A DNA stretch of 8,897 nt, from contig DHNG01000004.1 of NCBI GenBank assembly GCA_002409405.1, positions 55,244 to 64,140 on the forward strand, written 5' to 3'. A model generated the notes under the pieces. It saw only the letters and a list, made by a program, of their open reading frames with translations. It was not told the DNA's origin and searched no databases. This DNA comes from Flavobacteriales bacterium UBA5422 (GTDB lineage Bacteria > Bacteroidota > Bacteroidia > Flavobacteriales_D > Crocinitomicaceae). Numbering within the stretch: position 1 is the stretch's first letter; each line of letters begins with the position of its first letter. Below, piece by piece: positions 1-5,261 of this stretch. The position numbers and the translations under genes were made by a program.

Positions 1-851
1 ATCAATCCCGGATCGGGGGGGGTGGGGTAGAGGTCTCTGTAATTCGGACCTGTGTTGCCATTTTTATCGGTGTAGTTGAACACGGAGACCTGTCCCTCGA
101 ACTGGAAAATGGAAGCATAAACATTCGGTTTGCCTGCAATTACACTCGCGTCGTTGACCAGGTAACGGGTCGGGAAATTATCCGTTCCGTCGGCAATCAC
201 ATCATATTGAGAAATAATCTCCAGTGCGTTTTTTGACGTTAACTGCGTGTCGTATGTTTGAATTGTTATGTAAGGGTTGAGCTGCTGCAGACGTCTTTTT
301 GCTGCTTCTACTTTCAACTCCCCGATGTTTTCAACCCCGAATAAGACCTGGCGTTGCAGGTTGCTGTCATCTACTACATCAAAATCGACAATTCCGATGG
401 TTCCGACTCCTGCCGCTGCTAAATAAAGTAATAAAGGGCTTCCGAGTCCTCCGGAACCAACGACCAGTACTTTTGCTGCCTTCAGTTTTTTCTGTGCTTC
501 CAGACCGAAATCAGGAATGATGATGTGCCGGTTGTAACGCGCCAGTTCTTCTTTGGAAAACGGATGATCTTCCTGTCCGCTTCCCCCCGCGATTGCCGGA
601 ACAATGCTCAGAACAGTATCCGGATCAAGTGCTGTGTTTTCCTGTTGCAGATTGCGGATATCGTCGTCACCGACAAACAGGTTGACAAATCCCCGGATAG
701 TACCGCTGTCATCCAGCAGATTTTTTCTCAATTCCGGAAAATTGTCTGATAAAATAGTGATTGCTTCTTTCACGGTTGCTGCCTGTACAGTAACACGTGG
801 CTCGTTATTGGTAAATTTACGAAGGGGTGTGGGAATGATAACTGTTGCCAT
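1..851 (-). CDS. CysO/MoaD-like sulfur carrier fused to MoeZ/ThiF-type adenylyltransferase (C-terminus cut by window edge)
   Basis: 283 complete codons are visible; the 3' end lies outside the window. Residues 1-90 form a ubiquitin-like sulfur carrier of the CysO/MoaD type, with IIPTPLRKFT near the start, GFVNLFVGDDDIR in the middle and the end VPAIAGG. From memory this matches M. tuberculosis CysO, which ends in AVAGG. A linker of about 10 residues (SGQEDHPFSK) leads into an E1-like domain starting at RYNRHIIIPDFG. The ATP-binding GSGGLG is at 132-137, DFDVVDDSNLQRQ at 156-168 and DGTDNFPTRY at 221-230, with D224 aligning to the catalytic Asp of MoeB. PNYRDLYP at 269-276 is the MoeZ form, which lacks the first zinc CxxC of MoeB. 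Expected role: adenylate the carrier C-terminus so that it can be thiocarboxylated for cysteine synthesis. A C-terminal rhodanese domain is common in MoeZ but cannot be seen here. The ATG lies 2 nt after the mec stop, implying translational coupling. Confidence 0.9.
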   Translation of the reverse strand, partial: MATVIIPTPLRKFTNNEPRVTVQAATVKEAITILSDNFPELRKNLLDDSGTIRGFVNLFVGDDDIRNLQQENTALDPDTVLSIVPAIAGGSGQEDHPFSKEELARYNRHIIIPDFGLEAQKKLKAAKVLVVGSGGLGSPLLLYLAAAGVGTIGIVDFDVVDDSNLQRQVLFGVENIGELKVEAAKRRLQQLNPYITIQTYDTQLTSKNALEIISQYDVIADGTDNFPTRYLVNDASVIAGKPNVYASIFQFEGQVSVFNYTDKNGNTGPNYRDLYPTPPDPGL

Positions 852-853
852 AA

Positions 854-1285
854 CTATGCTTGTATTGATTTTAAAATTAAAACTTTTTCTTCTTCAAATT
901 GAAATTGTTCGTTCAATTTCCAGGATTGAACAGAGACGAGCTCATTTTCCCTTACTGAAAGAATGGTATAAGAAAAATAGGGCTGTGCAGCAATTCTATC
1001 GTGTTCACTGGGAATGGACGGGTGGTTCGGATGCGAGTGATAGACTCCGAGCAATTGCAGTTGATTCTCATCTGCATAGCGCTCCGCATTCAGGTAATCC
1101 GAAGGTGAAATTTCGAATCGTCTCCGTTTGTCACCTTCTTTGCAATTATTTACAACAATGATTTGTTCTATCACCCGCTCCTCACCGTTTTCCTTCCCCA
1201 ACATGAAACCACAACATTCATCGGGAAAGGAGTGGAAGGCGTCATTTTTTAATGCATCCAGTAGTTGTTCATTTAGATGTATCAT
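854..1285 (-). CDS. mec: Mec-type JAMM (M67 family) metallopeptidase
   Basis: 143 aa, a single JAB/MPN domain of normal size for the bacterial Mec/M67 family. The zinc-site signature is complete: E23 in FPDECCGFMLG, then H83 and H85 in HSHP, S93, and D96, with the exact H-x-H-x7-S-x2-D spacing. In M. tuberculosis, Mec hydrolyses the CysO-cysteine adduct to release free cysteine and regenerate the carrier. The same role is inferred here because the gene sits between cysM and the CysO-like fusion. Its ATG overlaps the cysM stop in an ATGA, and its TAG stop is 2 nt before the fusion gene. No signal peptide is seen, so it should be cytoplasmic. The carrier's GG is internal in the neighbouring fusion, so a second, maturation cleavage after GG is also possible (inference). 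Confidence 0.93.
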   Translation of the reverse strand: MIHLNEQLLDALKNDAFHSFPDECCGFMLGKENGEERVIEQIIVVNNCKEGDKRRRFEISPSDYLNAERYADENQLQLLGVYHSHPNHPSIPSEHDRIAAQPYFSYTILSVRENELVSVQSWKLNEQFQFEEEKVLILKSIQA

Positions 1286-2214
1286 TTGTTCAGAATTGAT
1301 TGTATGACTTCACTGTATTTATCTGCATTGTCCGGCAGTATGGTTACAATCGTACCGGATTTGATCGAATCTGCAACGTATAGTGCACCGACGATATTTG
1401 CAGCGGAAGAAGGGCTCAGCAGAATTCCGTCATTGTGATAGACTTCGGCGATGATCTGATAGGCATGTTCGGTACTGACCTCAATAATTCTGTCGGCTAC
1501 TTCCGGTTGAAAAATTGCAGGAACAATTGCTGTTTCCAGGTGTTTCCATCCTTCCAATCCGTGCAATGCATTATCTGGCTGAAAAGCAACAGTTGTGATG
1601 CGTGGATTGAGTTCTTTCAACTTCAGGGAAGTCCCGGTGAATGTCCCGGTTGTTCCCAATCCCGATACAAAATAATCGATTTCGGGAACTTCACTGAAAA
1701 TTTCCTCTGCAGTTGTGTTGTAATGCGCTTTCCAGTTATTCTCGTTGGCATACTGATTCGCATAAAAATACTTTTCCGGATGTTTTTTCGCCAGTTCAGC
1801 AGCCAATTCCTGGGCTTCATCTGTTCCTCCGAATTTAGAGGTAAGAATTAATTCTGCTCCCAGCGAATTCAGTAATTCTTTCCGTTCTTTTGACGCATTT
1901 TCCGGAAGCAGTAACGTCACCTCAATTCCTAACTTTTTCCCGATCGCGGCATAGGCAATTCCGGTGTTTCCACTGGTTGCATCCAGTAGTGTTTTGTCGA
2001 CTGTTAATTCCCCGGATTGGATGGCTTGCTCAATGATGTTGAATGCTGCTCTTGCTTTTACACTTCCGGATAATTGTTCCCATTCTGCCTTTGCAAAAAT
2101 GCTTACATCCGGATTGTGATGCAGTCCCCGAACCGGAAGGAGTGGTGTATTCCCGATGTGTGCTTTGACGCGCAGTAATTGCTCTTCGATTGTATTGATA
2201 CTAATGGTTTCCAT
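1282..2214 (-). CDS. cysM: PLP-dependent cysteine synthase, CysM type
   Basis: 310 aa, fold type II PLP enzyme of the CysK/CysM family at normal length. GNTPLLPV lies at 21-28; the PLP Schiff-base lysine is K53 in LSGSVKARA; TSGNTG at 80-85 is the substrate loop; GLGTTGT at 185-191 binds the PLP phosphate; SPSSAAN at 267-273 lies near the pyridine nitrogen. FVSGLGTTGT followed by a VPAIFQPE stretch resembles the M. tuberculosis CysM that uses O-phosphoserine and thiocarboxylated CysO. With mec and a CysO-like domain next door, the likely reaction is transfer of carrier-bound sulfur to an activated serine. Whether the substrate is O-phosphoserine or O-acetylserine cannot be read here. The usual K-D-R after the PLP lysine is K-A-R. 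It starts 2 nt after the transporter stop and overlaps mec by 4 nt. A housekeeping CysK is the alternative reading, but context argues against it. Confidence 0.92.
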   Translation of the reverse strand: METISINTIEEQLLRVKAHIGNTPLLPVRGLHHNPDVSIFAKAEWEQLSGSVKARAAFNIIEQAIQSGELTVDKTLLDATSGNTGIAYAAIGKKLGIEVTLLLPENASKERKELLNSLGAELILTSKFGGTDEAQELAAELAKKHPEKYFYANQYANENNWKAHYNTTAEEIFSEVPEIDYFVSGLGTTGTFTGTSLKLKELNPRITTVAFQPDNALHGLEGWKHLETAIVPAIFQPEVADRIIEVSTEHAYQIIAEVYHNDGILLSPSSAANIVGALYVADSIKSGTIVTILPDNADKYSEVIQSILNK

Positions 2215-2216
2215 GT

Positions 2217-3215
2217 TTATTTGAAATTGAGTACGCGTTTATAAATGTGTGTATTTGTAAAAAATCGGGTGGTCCGTCTGATGTGAACTTTTGTTCGCTT
2301 TGGAAGTTTGTATTGCACGATATTGGTTAGTATGACTCCCGCAATAATGGTGGCAACTCCTATCATCTGCCCGGAGGAAATTGTTTCATGGGCGATAACT
2401 GCTCCTGCAACAACTGCAACAATGGGATTGATAAATGTATGCGTACTTACCAATGCCGGCGGTTTAATTGACAATAACCAGATGAATGACATGTATGCGA
2501 TAATGGATCCGAACACGATCAGGTAAATCAATCCTGCCCATGCTTCGAGAGGGATTGCTACTGGATTGAACGCACTCCATTCTCCTGAAATACTTGCGAT
2601 GATGAAGCTGGAAATACCTCCGAAAATTAATTGTTGAGAGACATTCATAAACAGCGATTCACCTGTCGGTTTTTTGGAATAAAGAGAACCCACTACCCAT
2701 ACAAGTGCCGTGAAAACGAGTAAAATAAATGCAATGGTTCTGATTCCTGCCAATCCGCCGGCTTCCGAATGTAACAGGCTGTCCTTGAAGAAAATCAACA
2801 GACCGATAAACCCCAACAGAAGTCCTGAAATGGCAAGTTTGTTACTGAAATAGAACGAGCGGTTCTTTTTATCGACCAGTATAAACCAGAACGGTTCTGA
2901 GGCAATGATAATTGCCGCTTCTGTGGATGAAATGTATTGTTCTGCCCAGGTAACAGAACCGACACCAATGGTGAGGATCAGAAAGCCTGAGATGCTGTTG
3001 CGTTTCCATGCCTTCAGCGCGAATGGTTTTTCACCTTTCAGGTACAACCACCCCAGTAACAGTGCTCCTGCAATGAAGAAACGAAACCCTGAAAGCAGGA
3101 ATGGAGGAAAGCCTTTTAACCCGTAATGAATGGCTAGAAATGTTGTCCCCCAAACAATGTAGATACTGATGAAAGCAAGGAAAATTAAAATTTTATGATT
3201 GTTTGTTCGGTTCAT
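2217..3215 (-). CDS. EamA/DMT-superfamily transporter, first gene of the cysteine operon
   Basis: 332 aa. Ten hydrophobic segments are visible, roughly at 9-27, 38-58, 72-91, 95-113, 125-145, 156-178, 190-210, 221-246, 254-275 and 280-302, arranged as two EamA repeats. IYIVWGTTFLAIHYG in the first segment resembles the YedA/PecM branch of the drug/metabolite transporter superfamily, and FINPIVAVVAGAVIAHE is the second-repeat signature. A basic tail of about 30 residues follows the last helix. It is an inner-membrane protein and its substrate is unknown. E. coli EamA (YdeD) exports cysteine and O-acetylserine, but this gene lies directly behind what look like cysteine-responsive attenuators, and an exporter of cysteine induced by cysteine shortage would make little sense. 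Uptake of a sulfur compound or precursor is an alternative (inference). It begins 22 nt after the second terminator and ends 2 nt before cysM. Confidence 0.9.
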   Translation of the reverse strand: MNRTNNHKILIFLAFISIYIVWGTTFLAIHYGLKGFPPFLLSGFRFFIAGALLLGWLYLKGEKPFALKAWKRNSISGFLILTIGVGSVTWAEQYISSTEAAIIIASEPFWFILVDKKNRSFYFSNKLAISGLLLGFIGLLIFFKDSLLHSEAGGLAGIRTIAFILLVFTALVWVVGSLYSKKPTGESLFMNVSQQLIFGGISSFIIASISGEWSAFNPVAIPLEAWAGLIYLIVFGSIIAYMSFIWLLSIKPPALVSTHTFINPIVAVVAGAVIAHETISSGQMIGVATIIAGVILTNIVQYKLPKRTKVHIRRTTRFFTNTHIYKRVLNFK

Positions 3216-3239
3216 TTTTAAACGTAATTTGACTGAAAT

Positions 3240-3277
3240 AAAAAAGGGCTTTACGCTGTGTTCGTAAAGCCCCTTTT
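3240..3277 (-). terminator. Intrinsic terminator 2, proximal attenuator of the EamA-cysM-mec operon
   Basis: On the minus strand, GGGCTTTACG-type arms (3246-3255 and 3263-3272) pair perfectly over 10 bp around a 7-nt loop (3256-3262). Beyond one bulged base (3273), four A-U pairs extend the stem. A run of six U follows (3245-3240), then AUUU. The hairpin ends about 22 nt before the transporter start codon, so it would stop transcription before the operon's first gene. Such a position makes sense as a conditional terminator following leader ORF 2. The plus strand has only TTTT after the stem, and no plus-strand gene ends here. Confidence 0.85.
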
Positions 3278-3308
3278 AAACTATAACTATTACAACTATA
3301 CACAGCAT
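3253..3308 (-). promoter_or_regulatory. Candidate antiterminator pairing for leader 2
   Basis: On the minus strand the segment overlapping and following the leader 2 stop codon, ATGCTGTGT (3308-3300), can pair with ACACAGCGT (3261-3253), which covers most of the terminator 2 loop and the first three bases of its 3' arm: 9 bp with one G-U. A ribosome at the leader stop would cover the first partner. One held at the Cys codons (3334-3326) would leave it free. The complementarity is seen; its role as antiterminator is inferred. Confidence 0.5.
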
Positions 3309-3409
3309 CATTCATTGTAGATCATACAACAACACCACATCATCATCACACGCATGCGACGATAATTATACTGGTTGGTTGATGTTGGGATTACAAATAA
3401 TACGTTCAT
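3308..3409 (-). CDS. Leader peptide 2, Met/Cys-rich attenuator leader
   Basis: A 33-codon ORF, too small for routine annotation, whose C-terminus is MMMWCCCMIYNE. It has three consecutive TGT cysteine codons (3334-3326) preceded by three consecutive ATG codons and a Trp. Possible starts in the same frame are 3418, 3409 and 3355; 3409 is chosen as a compromise, giving MNVLFVIPTSTNQYNYRR before the MRV-MMM stretch. The stop is five codons beyond the Cys run and about 30 nt before terminator 2. Three Cys in a row in a very short peptide in front of a cysteine-biosynthesis operon is the hallmark of a ribosome-stalling attenuator. The peptide itself probably has no function. Confidence rests on the repetition of the same layout in leader 1. 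Confidence 0.72.
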   Translation of the reverse strand: MNVLFVIPTSTNQYNYRRMRVMMMWCCCMIYNE

Positions 3410-3434
3410 GTTATTCATTATTAAAATTTCATTC

Positions 3435-3471
3435 AAAAAAAAACTCCTCTGATGATGTATCGGAGGAGTTT
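3435..3471 (-). terminator. Intrinsic terminator 1, distal attenuator
   Basis: On the minus strand AAACTCCTC (3471-3463) pairs perfectly with GAGGAGTTT (3449-3441) around a 13-nt loop. A continuous run of nine T (3443-3435) follows, three of them in the stem. This is a textbook Rho-independent terminator in the operon direction only. It lies about 44 nt after the stop codon of leader 1 and about 18-25 nt before the possible starts of leader 2, so it separates two leader units. It is not at the end of a gene: the flippase ends 200 nt further upstream. Confidence 0.87.
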
Positions 3472-3511
3472 CAAACCATTTTACAGGTTCATTATCTTAG
3501 TACCCGATACA
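3456..3511 (-). promoter_or_regulatory. Candidate antiterminator pairing for leader 1
   Basis: On the minus strand TGTATCGGG (3511-3503), starting a few bases after the leader 1 stop codon, is complementary to TCCGATACA (3464-3456), which covers the last bases of the terminator 1 5' arm and half its loop: 9 bp with one G-U. A second 9-bp perfect match exists between the Met-codon stretch of leader 1 (TGATGATGT, 3543-3535) and the same loop (ACATCATCA, 3458-3450). The two are mutually exclusive partners for the loop, as expected for a switch. The complementarity is direct observation and the mechanism is inference. Confidence 0.5.
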
Positions 3512-3514
3512 AGA

Positions 3515-3589
3515 TTAAAATGCAGACCAACAACACATCATCATGCGTGCTGTTCCTGAATTATTCTTGTATGTGGGATATAATTTCAT
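3515..3589 (-). CDS. Leader peptide 1, Met/Cys-rich attenuator leader
   Basis: A 24-codon ORF reading MKLYPTYKNNSGTAR then MMMCCWSAF and TAA. Two consecutive TGT cysteine codons (3535-3530) follow three ATG codons, and a Trp codon follows. The first in-frame ATG (3589) is about 22 nt downstream of the expected transcription start. An internal start at 3544 would leave nine codons, with AGGA about 14 nt upstream. The stop is four codons after the Cys pair, and a terminator follows 44 nt later. The arrangement matches leader 2 (Arg-Met-Met-Met, Cys run, short tail, stop, complementary segment, terminator), suggesting that the two units arose by duplication or serve as two gates in series. Confidence 0.68.
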   Translation of the reverse strand: MKLYPTYKNNSGTARMMMCCWSAF

Positions 3590-3617
3590 ACGTGTTAAAT
3601 TGCTTACTAGCTTTTCA

Positions 3618-3649
3618 CAAAGGTATTTTCTTTTTTTTGAATTCTGCAA
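3618..3649 (-). promoter_or_regulatory. Bacteroidota-type promoter of the cysteine operon leader
   Basis: On the minus strand TACCTTTG (3625-3618) fits the Bacteroidota -7 element TAnnTTTG exactly. TTG at 3649-3647 gives a -33 element 21 nt upstream, within the range reported for this phylum. Transcription would start near 3612, upstream of leader 1, so both attenuator units would be in one transcript. I see no equally good promoter between the two units. No clear terminator separates the flippase from this point, so some read-through is possible. Confidence 0.7.
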
Positions 3650-3673
3650 GAAAAAAATAAAATTTTAACTTTT

Positions 3674-5191
3674 TTAATCAGTGGTGTATCTGTTAATGGG
3701 TTCTTTTTTAGGTTTTTGACTGGGCTTTTCCAATGTGTAAATTAACAAAATAAATAAAAGAATAACTCCATTGTGAACAATAAATTGAACAATTCCATCA
3801 TTCATGGAGATACTTTTGAATAAGAAAAAGATGACCAGCGCTAATCCAAGATACAGTCCGAATTTCCGCAAATTGTATTTGATCGGGTAATACTTTTGTC
3901 CCAACAAGTAGGAAGCAATCATCTGAGCGGCATAAACAATCATTGTTGCCCACGCACTGGCTGTATATCCGTATTTCGGTATAAAAATAACATTCAACAG
4001 GACGGTCAGGCAAGCACCGCCAATGGCAATGTATGCGCCGAAACGCGTTTGCCCGGATAGTTTATACCAGATGCTTTGATTGAAGTATATTCCCAGGAAA
4101 ATATTTGCGAGCAGGAGCAATGGAACGACTTTTAACCCTTCCCAGTATGCCTCGTTGGGAATAAAGTATTTGAACAATTGCATGTTGAGCGTAACTCCCA
4201 GAAATACCACGCACAAGGCGCCAATGAGGTAATTCATGACTTTTGTATACAACCGGTTTCTGTCTGTATTTTGTGCATTGGAAAAGAAAAACGGTTCTGC
4301 TGCGTAGCGGTACGCCTGCAAAAAGATGGTCACCAACATGGCTAGTTTGTAACAGGCGCTGTAAATTCCAACTTGTCCTTCCGCATAATCAAGGGCTTGT
4401 CCCTGAGCAAAATCAGAAGGTGGTACTGCTGCTAAATGTGTTTCATACAGAATGTTCTGTAACAGAATCCGGTCGATGGTTTCGTTAATGATTCCTGCAA
4501 AACCGGCGACCACCAGTGGGAGGGAATAGAGCAGCATTTTTTTTGCCAGTTCGCCGTTGTAAACCAGCTTAATGCTGAGCAGATCCTTGTAAACCATCAG
4601 GGGTTTTGTCAATGATGACAACAGGTTGGCAAACAGGATGTACATGATTCCCTGATGCGGATCGCTGTTGTCAAAAAAGAAGAGTAAGGGAACTACGTTG
4701 AAGACAATATTGACGAAAATGGATGTCAGTTGTATCAGGGCAAACCGTTTGGCTTGATTCTCCGAGCGGAGTTTTGCCAGAGGAAGTGCTGCCGTTGCAT
4801 CGATACATACAATCAACACAAGTAAAATGACGTACTCCGGATGATCGGGGAGCAGCATCCAGTTAGCAATTTTGCTACTGAACAACAACGCGATGATCAG
4901 GAACAGGCTGTTGAATCCAGCAACGGTGAGAAAACTGTTCCGGAAAACGGTTTCTTTTTTCTCTTTGTTGTCGCTGATAAATTTAAAAAATGCAGTTTCC
5001 ATTCCCAGGGGAAGCAGTACAATCAGGAAAGCGACCCAGGCGTAGAGGATGGAAATGACTCCGTAATCTTTTGGTTCAGCAAAGACGTAGACATAGAGCG
5101 GAAGTAACAAAAAATTGAGAGCCCTGCCGAGGATCACGCTCATCCCGTAAACAGCAGTCTGCCCTAACAATTGTTTTATCGGACTTCCCAT
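3674..5191 (-). CDS. Polysaccharide/oligosaccharide flippase (Wzx-like, MOP superfamily)
   Basis: 505 aa with about 12-14 hydrophobic segments spread over the whole length, typical of the polysaccharide transport (PST) branch of the MOP superfamily. The N-terminus (GQTAVYGMSVILGRALNFLL, then PLYVYVFAEPKDYG) is the usual start of Polysacc_synt proteins, with a Tyr-Gly after the first periplasmic loop. FLQAYRYAAEPFFF in the middle and an amphipathic Lys/Pro-rich cytoplasmic tail (EKPSQKPKKEP) also fit. It would flip a lipid-linked glycan across the inner membrane; the glycan is unknown. No glycosyltransferases or other polysaccharide genes adjoin it, so it is an orphan. It follows the enoyl-CoA hydratase by 70 nt containing a hairpin. 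The region after its stop is AT-rich without a convincing terminator. Confidence 0.88.
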   Translation of the reverse strand: MGSPIKQLLGQTAVYGMSVILGRALNFLLLPLYVYVFAEPKDYGVISILYAWVAFLIVLLPLGMETAFFKFISDNKEKKETVFRNSFLTVAGFNSLFLIIALLFSSKIANWMLLPDHPEYVILLVLIVCIDATAALPLAKLRSENQAKRFALIQLTSIFVNIVFNVVPLLFFFDNSDPHQGIMYILFANLLSSLTKPLMVYKDLLSIKLVYNGELAKKMLLYSLPLVVAGFAGIINETIDRILLQNILYETHLAAVPPSDFAQGQALDYAEGQVGIYSACYKLAMLVTIFLQAYRYAAEPFFFSNAQNTDRNRLYTKVMNYLIGALCVVFLGVTLNMQLFKYFIPNEAYWEGLKVVPLLLLANIFLGIYFNQSIWYKLSGQTRFGAYIAIGGACLTVLLNVIFIPKYGYTASAWATMIVYAAQMIASYLLGQKYYPIKYNLRKFGLYLGLALVIFFLFKSISMNDGIVQFIVHNGVILLFILLIYTLEKPSQKPKKEPINRYTTD

Positions 5192-5209
5192 TTTAGTTAT
5201 TTTTTGTTT

Positions 5210-5244
5210 CCCGCAGAAATGCGTTTCAGACAGATTTCTGCGGG
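5210..5244. repeat. Perfect 11-bp inverted repeat between hydratase and flippase genes
   Basis: CCCGCAGAAAT (5210-5220) and ATTTCTGCGGG (5234-5244) are exact inverted copies around a 13-nt spacer. Neither strand has a U run after the stem (minus strand continues GGGAAACAAAAAATAAC), so it is not a standard intrinsic terminator. It could be an RNA hairpin affecting mRNA decay or translation of the flippase, whose ATG is about 19 nt away, a protein-binding dyad, or a dispersed palindromic element. One copy in this window cannot decide. Confidence 0.8.
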
Positions 5245-5261
5245 TGTAACGTTAGCGTTTA

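Noticed and set aside
604..1161. 185-codon plus-strand open frame
   Set aside because: Antisense shadow of the carrier-E1 fusion and mec, both of which have clear family motifs.
3335..3349. Plus-strand run of CAT/CAC codons that could be read as a histidine leader
   Set aside because: It is the complement of the ATG/GTG codons of leader 2. No plus-strand terminator or histidine gene follows, whereas the minus strand has both a terminator and a matching operon.
3388..3400. Possible second promoter (ATTATTTG) before leader 2
   Set aside because: The TA and TTTG are misphased relative to TAnnTTTG, and the nearest upstream TTG is about 31 nt away.
3379..3660. 93-codon plus-strand reading frame in the large intergenic region
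   Set aside because: It runs antisense to leader 1, terminator 1 and the promoter, has low-complexity composition and no recognisable domain; the minus-strand structures explain the region better.
3650..3673. AT-rich imperfect palindrome just after the flippase stop as a terminator
   Set aside because: The stem is only A-T pairs with mismatches; too weak to call.
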